A stretch of 64,000 nt of DNA, taken from Fulvia fulva. Its lineage: Eukaryota > Ascomycota > Dothideomycetes > Mycosphaerellales > Mycosphaerellaceae. Numbering within the stretch: the stretch's first letter is position 1; the number at the start of each line of letters is the position of its first letter. The position numbers and the translations under genes are program-made. The stretch lies in NCBI RefSeq assembly GCF_020509005.1, contig NC_063016.1:2790001-2854000 (forward strand). Direction: 5' to 3'. The notes below the pieces were generated by a model. It saw nothing but the letters and a program-made list of their open reading frames with translations, ran no database searches and was not told the DNA's origin. This document shows positions 22,008 through 34,089 of the stretch, piece after piece.

Positions 22008-24104
22008 GTTAATATCGCTACCTATAAGTAGGAGTAGGGCGAGACCTTTATTACTTTCTACGCTCGCTACTTAAAGCTACGTACTTATATAGAGTAGATC
22101 GACGAGACTAAGCTAATACTATTTCGTAACCGCCTAAACCGGAAGTAATTTATTAAGACTTTCGGCGATAGGGAAGTAGATAGACGCTTATACGATATAT
22201 AGGATATTATTAAGGAATGTACGGTATTAGATAAGAGCTTCTATAAGACCGACCGACTATATCTATAGAAGGAGCGCCTATATAGTAACCCTAATTCGAA
22301 CAATAACGGCGTATAGGGCGGTAGTAATACCGTAGGCGCCGTAGCTACTAGTACGACCGTTATAATTGTCTAGCGACTACTATAATACGTAGGTACGAAG
22401 AAGAAGGAGGACCTACCGATTTACTTATAGAACCTACCTTCATAAAACCGTAAGTAGCGTAAGGACCTTAAGAAGTAGGGTAAGTACTACCGCTACCGTA
22501 TAGGCTCGTATATATTAACGAACCCTAAATGCCCGATATATAGTTACGACCGCGACTACCGCCCTCTACGTCTACGAAATAACGCGAACGCTAACCCGAA
22601 CCTTAGCTCCCTTACTACCGACCTATAGTAACCGGGAAATAGCACGACCGCTACCTAAGCGTAGTAGATAGCGGTTAGTAACCGAACTTTCTAAGACAGA
22701 AAGAGTATAAGAGTAAGAGATATAGAATATAAGATACGGACTATAGTAAGGAGCTTAAGATATCGGTATATATACTAGATAAATAACAACTAGCTATATA
22801 TCCTTATATAGTATTACCCGTAATGATATAATATAAAAAGGCTCGCGGCCTTATAGATTTTACCTCTACCTCTCTCGTTCTTAATTAGAAATTTATACGC
22901 AAATATACAACCCCCTTGATCCCTTTAACAAAGAATAGACGATTGACACTAGGAGATAGATCGGCTATAGCGCGTCAGATCATATATATAGCCCTTATAG
23001 ACGTGGTTATCGGCGGTTATTACGAGCAAATACTATATTACGTTATCGACCTCGAATACGACATCGTCTTTAGACTACCGTAGCTCTCCGCGTATAACCC
23101 GAACATCTTCTAGGAAACTAGCGAGGTAGCGTTTAGATCTAACTACTACTTCGGTCACTATCTATATAATAAGACATCGATAATAGTACAATCTCTAAAC
23201 TATATCGGTAGAACCTAGCAAACGAAATATAGACTAAAGCCCTTTACTAGCGAATTAGTAGGATTTATAGCCGGAGGGGCGGAGCTAAATGTGTCCGCTC
23301 TAGAGGTAGATAAAGAGGTAGATTGCTAGGAAGTCTCGTAGCGCGTATAGGAGATGTACGGGTACCGGCCTAGGGCCGAGTACTTCTATATTATACCTAC
23401 GGGGCGCGAGGATAACAATAATAACAATAATAGCCTTAAACTAAGCGCGATAGTAGCTAATAACCTAGATCAGTTCTTAAACAAGCAGTTCAACTATAAT
23501 CCTAAAGAGAAGCTCCCGCCTATATACTACGACATTATAGATACTTTCTTAGTAAAGGATTACGAGGGACTCCTACCTTACCGACTAGGCATCGACTACG
23601 AGATTTATATTAAACCCGGTAGACCTTAAGAACCGCTATATCGAAAGCTATACGGACTAGCCGAGAAGGAGGATAAAGCCGTTAAGAAATAGTTACTCGA
23701 ATAGACTTTAGAAGGTAAGGTACGTAAGGCCGGTTAGAAAACAAGCTAGTTACCGGCACCGGTATTAGTAGTAAGAAAGCCTAGAGGAGGGGTACGAGTA
23801 TATATTGACTACCGTAGGCTAAACGCTATTACTATTAAGAATCGCTATCCTATTCTATTAATATAGGAAACGCTTAACCGTATATACGGAAAGAAGTACT
23901 TTATAAAACTAGATATTATAGTAGCCTTTAATAAGTTACGTATCTCGGAAGGGTACGAGTAGCTAATAGCTTTCGTAATACGCTACGGTATATACGAATG
24001 CCTCGTATTACCTTTCGGCCTCTATAACGGACCCGTAACCTTTTAGTTATATATTAATAAGGTTCTATAGGAACATCTAGATAACTTTATATTAGTATAT
24101 CTAG
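22008..24104 (+). mobile_element. Gypsy-1 fragment c (gag end to RT)
   Basis: This continues gypsy-1 after gypsy-2 and is co-linear with gypsy-4 at about 40450-42545. It holds the rest of gag, the protease region and the first half of RT, and stops inside RT (homology ends at TATATCTAG) against the gypsy-3 LTR. From about 22200 to 23800 it is almost identical to 40645-42240, with only a few differences over 1.6 kb, while the flanks differ much more. Confidence 0.88.
22850..24104 (+). pseudogene. Gypsy-1 pol N-terminal part (broken and truncated)
   Basis: An open 91-codon stretch at 23354-23629 (MYGYRPRAEYFYIIP) is identical in protein to 41797-42072 and lies just before RT, probably the linker between protease and RT. 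RT begins near 23740 and includes [18 protein letters not shown] and the LPFGLYNGP turn. The frame is cut at 24104 before the YLDD motif. Stops are RIP-type. The 91-codon stretch is a leftover window in a dead gene, not a separate gene. Confidence 0.82.
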
Positions 24105-24433
24105 TATAGACGACGAACTACCCTAGTAAGTAAGGGCGCGCCTAGTGACCTTAGGATAGCTTACGCGTAGGTATATATACTTGCCGGTCTACGGGCCGTG
24201 AAATATATATAGCGATCCTAGAAGATAAAAAATCTGAAATTTTTAAAGATTCCCGTATTTTCGCCTTATAGAGAGATTCTTCGTAAATCCCTCCTTCCTA
24301 CTAAGGTCGCCTCCTAACTATATATATCTTAGTAGTATCCCTATATACCTCTACTACGTAATCAACCGTTAAAGGTTAACGAGATTCGACGCGTAAATTT
24401 CAGAGTCTAAAGGGGGCCCTTAGCTCGTTAACA
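24105..24433 (-). repeat. Gypsy-3 3' LTR (minus strand)
   Basis: 329 bp. On the minus strand it begins TGTTAACGAGC and is preceded by the purine tract AGGGGAGGA. It pairs with 31753-32075, with small indels and many RIP-type differences. Confidence 0.88.
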
Positions 24434-24439
24434 TATCCT

Positions 24440-27400
24440 CCCCTATTACGAAACTGTCCCTAGTTTCACCTCCGCTACGCTAATATAAACTAAGAAACTA
24501 TACCTATAAGTTATACGTAAGGAAGGCTAATCCGGCGTCTAGTCAAGTAGTTAGTCTAGAGATACTAAGGAGATCGTAAGTTCATTCTATAAGGGGCTAA
24601 GGAGGCTAAGTCAAAGTCTAGTCTTCGTAGTAAGCCTACTCTTGAATTATAAATATAGCCTAGAGATTAGTTAAGCACGCTAGAAACTAGGCACTAGAAC
24701 TAGAAGCTAGTCAAACTAAGGTTAGAAACTAAAACTACTAAGTGAACTCCTTACGCCTAAGAAAAAGGTATAATAGAGTCCTATCCCTCCTTTGACCTAA
24801 ATCCTAGAGAATCTGGCTATCTCCTCCGTAGTAAGGTTATAAGGCCGTACCTATAGTCTCGTCGGCTTAGATTCTAGTTCCGGAAGTATAGTAGCCCTAT
24901 TAATGCCTATTAGAAGTATATCGTCATCCTCTTCGTCGTTAGATCCGGACGTAGTAGGTCTGTTCTTGTTCGGAAGATCGCCCTTTTCGACATTCTCGAC
25001 ATTAACCCTATCCTCTAGCGCTATAATGTCTTTAGCTTTAGGAAGATCAAGCTCCGGGTCCGGTCTTAACTATAGGATCAGCTTTACGTTCTCTCGGGCT
25101 TATATACCCTTTAACCTCGTACTATTAAGCTCCTCGAGGACGTATATACTAAATCCCGAGTACACCTTAGCTATACAATACGGCCTAAGCTAGCGGTAAC
25201 TAATCTTTCTAGATAGGTTATCCTTATACGGCTTGTCGAACTTGACTATAAGATCTCCGACCTAGAACCCCTAGAAGTTAATACTACGTTTAGTATCAAA
25301 GTATTCCTTACTTAGGGTACGAAGCCTTACTCTTCGTAACTATAACTCCTAAAGACTTATGTCCCGTACCTATAATTGACGCGCCCGAATAGCTAATAGC
25401 TCCTCTATTAATCTAATAGATCCCTATTTAAAGTTCGCCTATATCGGGTATTCTACCTCGATCGGGAGAACAGTACGATAGCTATATAGGACCTCCGCCG
25501 GCGTTATACCCGTAATTCTAGATACCGTAGTTCTGTTAGCCTAAAGCACCGTAGTAATCTATCGTTCCTAGGACTTATAGGTGTTCTTAGTAAGCTTAGC
25601 TAATATAGCTAGAACACGTCGATATCCTACTTCTATAGTTATATTTGACTACGGATAGTAGGGTAGGATCCGGATATACTTAATGCCTATACTAATAAGC
25701 ATCCTCTCTACCTCCCCTTCGCTAATACTAGCGTTATTAAGTATAATCTTATAGTAGTATCTATACCGGCTAAACACTATTTCGTATAAGAACTTAGTAA
25801 TCGCCCGCGAATTTAGAGGCTTCTATACGACCTTCGCCTTAATCTACCTACCTAGAGCTTCTCGGGCGATAAGTAAGTACCCGTTTCTATATACGTAGAC
25901 GGGATCGTAGTACTACCTCTCTCCTATAACCTACTAAGTCGATAAGTACATTTCTCCTACTCTTTAGTTACCTTCGCGAAAGTTATAAGGAGTATAAGTC
26001 CTTACCTAATTCGATACGTCGGAGAAGTAGCCCTCCTAGTAATACCGGCTAGCAATAAGATTATATACTAGCTCTATACTCCGGTGACTATGCTTTTTAT
26101 AATAGTGTATTACGATCTCTTTCTAAGTATTATTATCGTCTACTACTAGCTATATCGGTATACCCCTTCGCGGCTAATAAAATAAGAGCTTGTCTCTTAA
26201 GTAGTACCGAGGACTCTTCTTAACGAGGTTTCGATACTTAGCCCGGGTAACCCCTTCCGGTCGTATTCGATATACTAGAATATAAGTTATAAGCTCGGAG
26301 TTATTACTATACTAGGGTTCGAGGAGTCGTTTACGCTCTAGAATAACGGGGAAAGTATTAATTAGCTCGGCGTAACGGAAGAATTTGTCGTTAATTATCT
26401 TATTAATGTTATCGTTAGGTTCCGTAAGCTCCTTAGCTATAGGTAGTTTACGAGACAGTACATCCGGTCCGGAGTACTTCTTCCTATCGACATGCCTTAC
26501 TTCAAAGGTAAATAGCCGGATCTAAGTAACCTACCTTACTATTATAGAGTTTAGAATGTCGGATAATAGCCGATTTAACTACTATACTAGCGTTTTAGTA
26601 TCAACTTCGAGGATGAAGTCTACTCCTACGAGGTAGCGCTATACCTTCTTAAGGCCCTTTAGTACTCCGAGGTACTCCCGCTTTCCTACGTCGTACTTAG
26701 CCTCGTTTACGTTCTAGGTACCGCTCTTATACCTTACTAGGTGTCTTCGTCGAGTGTTATCTAGTAATTCCTACGATATTATACAACCCTACCTAATACT
26801 ACTCGCGTTAATAGAAACGAAGATCCTACTAGCTCCTAGGGCGTAGGAGATAGTTACTAACGCTAGTGCTATTACTAAGAATCTTACTAGGTTCTCTTTT
26901 GAGAACTACTTATTCTTAGTCTAGACAAACTCGACGTCCTTCCTTAAAAGCTTATATATTAGCCGAGCGACGATTACGAACTAGGAGACCTAAATTCGGA
27001 AGTAAATATAGATCCTAATATAAACTCGAACGTCCTTTACGTACTTTAGGGTTAGCTAGTCTAAGATCTTAGCTACTACCTTAGGATCTAGATAGCGGCC
27101 GCTCGGGCTAGTAATATAGCCTACGATCTTTAGGGTCTTATAAAGCCACTACGACTTCTCCCCTACGACTACCGCTCCGGCCCTCTCTAGGTCCGTAAGA
27201 ATAAGATTAAGAGATATAATATGTTCTACGACCTATTATCGAAGGCTAGGCTCTACCTTAGCGTCACTATAGTTCTTAGTAGGACCTTTTACGCCGATAT
27301 CGTTAAGAAATAGTTTTGCTCGGTAAGAAATATAGTCTATTAATACCTTAGTTACTACCCGTACAAACTGAGTAACTAAGTTCGTCGTACCCTATAGTAA

Positions 27401-30400
27401 CGTTATATACCGTATAAGCCTAAGAGGCGTTATAAAGGCCGTTAAGTTTCGGCTACTTTCGTTAAGCGTGATCTAGTCGTACCCCGAAAATAAGTCTACT
27501 AAAGAGGCTACTCTATACCTAGTAAAGTCTTCCGAGAACCCGTCCGTATCTAGGGGAATGTTTATATCCCTTATCGTCACCTCGTTTAAGAGTATAGCGG
27601 GGTTGATTAACCTATATAGTATAGCTTTGCTGCTTAGCTCGACCTTCTTCGCTACTAAGAACTAAGCATTTGTATAAGCACCTTAACTATACTTAAGAAT
27701 TCTATTCTTAATTCGAGCGCGGATTATCTGTTCTATAATCGCTCGTAAGCTTAGGTATAACCGAATGTTCCGCGCCTACTACGGTTTATACGCAATCGTT
27801 ATAATCTTCTAAGGAGGTATAACATTATATCTAATCTACCGTATATAGCTAAAATCCTACGCTAGGTCACCTTCTCGGTTAAAGAGTATTTTATTAAACA
27901 TTTGTCTTTCCTTAGCTAAGAGAGCGATACTAACCTTAATACTAGCGAGCCTTTTAGGTATAATCCTCGAGCCGCGCTCGATACTAGAGAACTTTTTAAT
28001 AAGATACCTCCTATCGAACGGGCCTTGCCCTACTAGCATTAGAGATTCCTAGTAAAGGGCCTTCCGCTTCTAATCTATATCACTATCTACTTTCGACTAA
28101 GGCCTCTCGTAAACGCTCGTATTAGTAGGTCTTTTCTTATTAGCTTTTTGCTTATATATAGTAAATATATACGGTATCCTAATACCGGGTCTATATAATC
28201 CTACGTCTCGTTTCTAGGCCTACCTATTAATCTGGCCCTGTTTCAGGATCTCCGTATACTAGTCGCCCTATACGGAGTATACATTTATAATGACCTACTC
28301 TCCTAGAGCGTTAGTAGTCACCTTAGCGCTTAAGTATTAGCGGTTCCCGAGTAGTTCTAGTAATTTCTTCGAATACGGGCTAAGGTCGAGGACATTTTCT
28401 CTTTGTTATAATACGGGCCCGCCGTAGTTCTTAAAGTAGTCGAAGACAGTCGTGTCTATAGGCCTAGGGTTTAGCTTTGTTATGCCTTCTTATCGATGTC
28501 GATACGCCGTATTATTAGAACACTCCGCCCCTAATATATTTGCTAAGGTCTCCCCGACTAGACTCGAAAAGCGGACTTGTTTCAAAACCGGACTTCTAAT
28601 ACTTATACCGGGTTAACTACCGTGAATTAACCCGCGTTCGTATTTTTCGAGGACTATAGAAGTTCTTAAAGAGTTTTGTACTTAATAGTACCTATAATAG
28701 CCGTGAATATCATACTTTTACCTTTCCTACTAGCGATTGTTCCCTCCTATAATCTATCGTCGTAGTTACGGCCTATTAGTCGTACCTTCCTATATTAAGG
28801 GCGGCTAAAGATCGTAGGCGAATCTAGATTAGCGGAGACAAATATATCGATCTAGTAGTATATACTAAACACCTAAGTATTAAGCTTTGAAATTACCCCT
28901 TAAACTTCGCTCTTCTACCCGCTCCTCGAAAGGATAAGTAGGCGCTAGGTACGATAGGCAAGCTAAACTTATATACTATCCTCGGGCTAAAAATGTTGAC
29001 TTCAGATCCCTCGTTAAGTAGGGCTCGAGTCTAACCTTTACTAGTCCTAAGCTCGGTAACTACCTAAGGGCTAGGTACTATTACAAAATCGTCTAGTATA
29101 CTAGAGAGACCGATCTTTTTAATGTTCTCGTACAACTCGGCGGTAGGGATAGCGTCCTTACTATATAACATCGTTAAGAACATACCTATAAAGCGAGCTT
29201 AATAATTATCCTAGAAGACTTCTTCGTTAGCCTCTTCTTCCTCGTCTTTATAGATAGCGACATGACTCGTACGGACTTTAGTCCCTTCTTAGCTAGCTAA
29301 CTTACGGACGGTAGTAAGCTTAGACTATAGATTAGGGGTATTTACTACTCTCCTAAATAGGGTACTCTTAAACTAGCGACTATACCGAAACTAGTCCCGG
29401 GCATTAACGTTTAGAAACGTAGTCTAAAAGATTTAATCAATCTAATAGGTCACTCCCTCCTCTTTAGTAACGGGCCTATCTCTAGTACCGTACTATCGGA
29501 CGTAGTTATTAATCCTTATCGTCTTCGTATTCTATAGCCGTTTACGCTATACGAATAGGGTATTAATAGGCCCTACCGGCTATTCCGAGGGCGTAGGCCT
29601 TAACTTAGCTCGAGGCTTAGGTGCCCTTCTTCTAAGAGTCTCGCCTAACGCTACCGTTAACTAGCTTCTACTAGCTCTAGAACCGGCGTCTCTAATCCCC
29701 TCTACCTCCTACTAACCGAGTTCTTCCTACCGGATCTCCTCTTCGAGTTCTTGTCGTATAGCTTTAGCGGCCTCGGCTCGTACTCTTAATACCTATATAC
29801 TAGACCTAGTTCGAGGATTCGGGTTCTTTATAATTCCTACTAGAGCTTTGCCTCGAGATTTATTACTCTAGATTAGGTAGGCCTTAACCTTAACCTCGTC
29901 GTAGTTTATAATCCTACTCCCTTATAGAGCCGGTTCTTCTTCTTCCTTAAACTAGATCTAGTAACTACTAGCGGCCGTCGGTTACTACCTAGATCTAGTA
30001 TCTTAAAGGCCGTATTCTATAAGGTGTCGGTTATTAGGTAGAGGTTTAGAGTAGTTAGGAAGCTTTACGCTTAAGATACTAGTATAATCTCGACCTATCT
30101 ATTGTTTCTAAAGCGTAGGGACTTTTATGTCCTTATTAAATAGAATCGGGCTATAGTGTTCCTTAAGCTACGGAAGTATATAAAGGAGCTTAGGTTTGCT
30201 ATAGTCCCGTCGGAAGTTAAACTTAGGGGGATTTAGATCGGTCTTCTTTCCTAGGTACTACTAGTTATTCGTCGCTAAAAAGACATACCCTTATAAGATA
30301 AGGAATAGTATCGCGGGGCACCTATTAGCCTAATATTCCGTACTACTATAGTTATAATAGTATCTATTAAGCGCTTTAGACTACTCGCGGTTCTATAACT

Positions 30401-31740
30401 ACGGGCGCTATATTAAGTAAACCTAAGGTTTAGGTACTTGATTAGGGTTCTCTAGTTATATAGACCTTTGATTTTTACTAGGGTTAAAGGATCTAACCTC
30501 TACCGCGCGACCTCGTTAGTAAGCCCGAATACTTATTTCTGCTATTTTCTAAATAAGGTCATCGTCGATAGTAGCGGAAACAGCTAGTTTATTAAGTATA
30601 TTAATCTTAGGGATCAAGCGCGGTACCTACTTTATAACTGACCGATAAAGCTACGGTAAAGTAAGTAGAAAGTCCGTATATACGGCCTTCTATCCTTCTT
30701 CACTATTAGCGATACTTGTCGCCTCGTCTAGTATCTTTTAAAAGCGCCGAAACTTCTTAGGCTACTTTAGATAGAGCCTACATTTCTTATAAACTGCCTT
30801 AGCAACTGACTCTAGGAGCCCCTAAAGTAGGAGACGGCTACGGGAGCTATTATCGAGGTCTTCGGGATCAATTAGGTCACTAGAGGCTACGAAGAGACGG
30901 ATAAACTCCTTTATATCCTATTCCTTAGGGCTTTTCCCTTTCTCGGCCTAGACTATCTCTTTAAGATATTCTCGACTTCCTAATATCGAATAGGCATTAA
31001 ATCTCGAGAATTTAGCTAAGAAGGTCCTCCTAAAGGTACTCCGCCTTACTTACTATCCCTCTAACCTTAATACTAAACGTCGGATAGTAGTCTCGTAGTT
31101 ACGCTCGAAACGACCCTAGAAGTTGTCTTTCTTAATTAATGGCCTTAATAGATACTAGTCTATAAGATCATTGAACCTCTCCTAGAATTTAGTAGCCTTC
31201 CTACTATTAAAGAGGGGGTTTTCCGGACTCCCTAGAGTAGGGAAGCGAGGTCCTACATTTTCTATAGTAATAGTAAGACGGCCAAATAAGGCTACTATTA
31301 TATCTAGACTATAGGGCATTCTTAACGTTATAGTGCCCTTATACAAGTCATCCTCTTCTTAGTTATTTCGTCGTACTCTTTCCTTACCCTTATTAGAGCT
31401 TAAAGCCTCCGGGGTGTTATCTTTGTCGCTATCCGAGTCTTCTATCCCTTCTAGGATTATAGCCTCCCTATAAGACCTATATACCTTCGTTAGACTTTCT
31501 AGTAACTCTTAGCTAGCTCTAATACTAGTAAACGACTCGAACCTCGATAAAGATATAACTAAAACTTATGACCTTGTTCGTAACCTTGCTCGTAACGTTA
31601 TACTTACTTTGCTTAATACTAAGAACCTTGACCTTAGGTGCCTTAATACCTTAAGATTTCGACTTCGAGTCGACCTTAACCTTGATTTTACTAAAATGTA
31701 CTAATAATACCACCGGGTATATACTTAGACCCCCCCTTAT
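24440..31740 (-). pseudogene. Gypsy-3 gag-pol (broken)
   Basis: Minus-strand reading gives a lysine/serine-rich gag start near 31690-31560. RT is near 27550-27200 (ASLVDLFSGYD, QFVRVVTKVLIDYISYR, then FLNDIGVKGP with the second catalytic residue pair altered). RNase H carboxyl sequence (FTFEVRHVDRKKYSGPDVLSRKL) is near 26540-26450. The integrase zinc region (GYFSDVSN, VRTYTPY with cysteines changed to tyrosine) is near 26030-25970. Interruptions are mainly TAG or TAA. A 60-codon open piece at 27857-28039 is a remnant of the pol frame. Exact limits cannot be set. Confidence 0.8.
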
Positions 31741-31752
31741 TAACTACTAAAA

Positions 31753-32075
31753 TATAGACGACTAACTACCCTAGTAAGAAAGGGCGCGCCTAGTAACCCT
31801 AGGATAGCTTACGCGTAGGTATATATACTTGTCGGTTTGCGGGCCGTGAAATATATATAGTAATCCTAAAAAGATAAATCTGAAATGTTTAGATTCCCGT
31901 ATTTTGCCTTATAGAGAGATTCTTCGTAAATCCTACTTCCTACTAAGATCGCCTCCTAACTATATATATCTTAGTAGCACCCCTATATACCCCTACTACG
32001 TAATTAACCGTTAAAGGTTAACGAGATTTGACGCGTAAATTTCAGGGTCTAAAGGGGGCCCTTAGCTCGTCAATA
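31753..32075 (-). repeat. Gypsy-3 5' LTR (minus strand)
   Basis: 323 bp matching 24105-24433; its right edge abuts LINE-B sequence CTACTAGGGCTAG. Confidence 0.88.
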
Positions 32076-32717
32076 CTACTAGGGCTAGTTAATTACTACA
32101 CTTCTTTAGTAGTTCGTTTAGGATCTTATCCGGCCCCGGGGCTTTCTTTACCGGTAACTTCCGAAGTATAGTAGTAATATCTCCCTCGGACATATCCTAT
32201 TAGACCGTAATACTAGGGGCTAGGAGAGTAGAGCTATTTATATCGCTTAGATTAGCCTCGACTAGGGGCGGGAAGAACTTACTAGCTAGTAGACGCGCCT
32301 TAGCCTCGGGGTCGCTAACCGGGCTACTAGGCGATTATAGCGCTAGGATAGAGAAGGAGGGGCCCTATATAGGGTCCTATTAGGCCTATTTTGCTAGCTT
32401 CTATATCCTCGCCAGCTTGTCGGCGATATCTTCTACTATAGCTCTCTAGCCGACTACGTTCTCCCTCCGTATCGTAGCTTTCTTCTATTAGTATACCTCC
32501 CTATATACGTTCTAGGCCTCCTCGCTATAGCTACTCGTCTATACCCGGCGGGCTCTCCTTACTTCTCTTACTACCGTAGTATAGTTCGGCGTCTAGTATA
32601 GTCTAGACTATATCGTTAGTTAGGTAAGCGGAACGTAAAGTAAGGTCGCTTTTCTTATTTCGTCTATTAACCCTTAGACTACCTCGTCTATCTCGTCTTT
32701 ACTATTTATTGCTACTA
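32076..32717 (-). mobile_element. LINE-B fragment a (RT start), minus strand
   Basis: Reverse complement of LINE-A from about 215 to 860, including the APGPD RT motif region. It is RIP-saturated. The right end TATTGCTACTA (32707-32717) is the target duplication of LINE-C, repeated with one G-to-A change at 38231-38241. The rest of its 3' half is missing, replaced at 32075 by the gypsy-3 LTR. Confidence 0.87.
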
Positions 32718-32739
32718 TAGCTAACGAGTTGAAGACACG

Positions 32740-34089
32740 ATGATAGCGATCGTAGGAAACGACTAGGAGCAGGAGAGTAACGAGTGGAAGGAGGTCTACA
32801 GGAAGGCAGAAACAATGGCAATGGCAGGAGATGGCGAGCACCCAGAAAGAGCACTTAAGGGGATGATTTTGGAGCTCCTTGGAGGGCTAAAGGCACTAAG
32901 GAGCCAAACAGGACAGATCATTAACAGGACAGTAGCAGCAGCAGTAAAGAAGAGGACACAGGAAGGCCAGAAACTAAGCCAACCAACCTAGGCAGTAGTT
33001 GCATCCCAAAACCCTCCCCCCTAGAAAACAGCTATCAAGGTCTACATTTCCGACTAGCAAGAGCAGAAAGAGATTGAGGGCCTGTTAGGCAAGGAGATCA
33101 TACAGAAGATTGGGATACAAGGCATCATTAGAGCTAGGAAAGAGAAGGGAGGTGTCCTTAAGCTGTTCACAGCATAGGAGCAAGACAGGAAGAGGCTAGA
33201 GATATAGAAGGAGTGGACAGTCAAACTAGGCAAGACGGCTAAGGTCTCACACCAACAAAATATGGTTATTGCCTATAGGATGACTACAAAGTTTGACATT
33301 GAAGGAGACCTTAAGAGGCTGCAGGACTAGAACCATACTGTATGCCCAGGGCTACAGATCACAAAAGCAGTATAGGTCAACAGAAAGACAAAGGACACAA
33401 AGAGAGAGTCTTCTCTAGTGCTCTAGATAGGCACTATAGAACAGGCAAACACCGTGCTTGACAAGGGCATCTTCTGGGAATGTGAAAGAATGGACACAGA
33501 AATCTATAGAAGCACCCACAGACTACTACAATGTTTCAAGTGCTAACAGTATAGTCATATCTCTACTAGATGCCCAAGCCAAAAGGACACTTGTTCCCAC
33601 TGTGCTGGTAGCCACAAAGTACAGAATTGCACAGCCCTAAAGAGTGAAGCCAGATGTGTATGCTGTGGAAAGAAACACCCTTCCTGGTCCCAAGACTGCA
33701 CAGCTAGGATTGAGGCAAAGAGGAGGGCAAGAGAAGCCAGGATCAACACCCCTATCAGATTCCAGACAGGGACAATCACCCAAGAACCCCTAAGAACTGT
33801 CTACAACCCTCTGAAAAGAGGCAGAACAGAAGAGACCACACAGGCCCAAGGCCACCCTGCTATAGGTAGACCAAAATCAATTATGGTTGCAGGAAGAGAC
33901 CCGTCACAAAGCAGGCTCAACCTTACTACAATCCCAAATAGCAGCCAGCAGCAGGAAGCACGAGAAGACCAGCAGGAGACTAGCATAGATGAGTCATTAT
34001 TGAGACATCCAATCTTACCACTATCTAGTACAATGTCAACAAAAGCTAGCACAAGGTCCAGAGAAGCTTTCTCTAAGCACTGGACCTAA
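32740..34089 (+). pseudogene. LINE-C ORF1, gag-like zinc-knuckle protein (nonsense-broken)
   Basis: A 449-codon frame starting at ATG 32740 (MIAIVGND), 22 bp after the element's 5' end, with about ten TAG or TAA codons at positions where Trp or Gln is likely. At 33532-33573 is a CX2CX4HX4C knuckle whose fifth position is a TAA. Next come CSHCAGSHKVQNC and CVCCGKKHPSWSQDC (33610-33705). Three successive knuckles are typical of ORF1 in Tad/jockey-like LINEs and bind the element RNA. The final TAA at 34087 could be natural or mutated, and ORF2 overlaps this end by about 97 nt. Confidence 0.85.

Larger units (their letters stand above)
24105..32075 (-). mobile_element. Gypsy-3, Ty3/gypsy element, minus strand (RIP-saturated)
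   Basis: A 7971-bp element read on the minus strand, with LTRs at 31753-32075 (5') and 24105-24433 (3'). Gag, RT, RNase H and integrase follow in that order leftwards. Its two flanks belong to different elements (gypsy-1 on the left, LINE-B on the right), and the adjacent 5-mers TCTAG and CTACT do not match. It is therefore not a simple insertion in its present place. Confidence 0.88.

Noticed and set aside
23354..23629. 91-codon frame present twice with identical protein, as a possible host gene
   Set aside because: Both copies lie at the same place between the gag/protease and RT regions of two members of one gypsy family, so it is a surviving open segment of pol.
24903..25193. 96-codon + strand open frame
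   Set aside because: Serine-rich low-complexity antisense of the gypsy-3 pol region; no motif and no supporting context.
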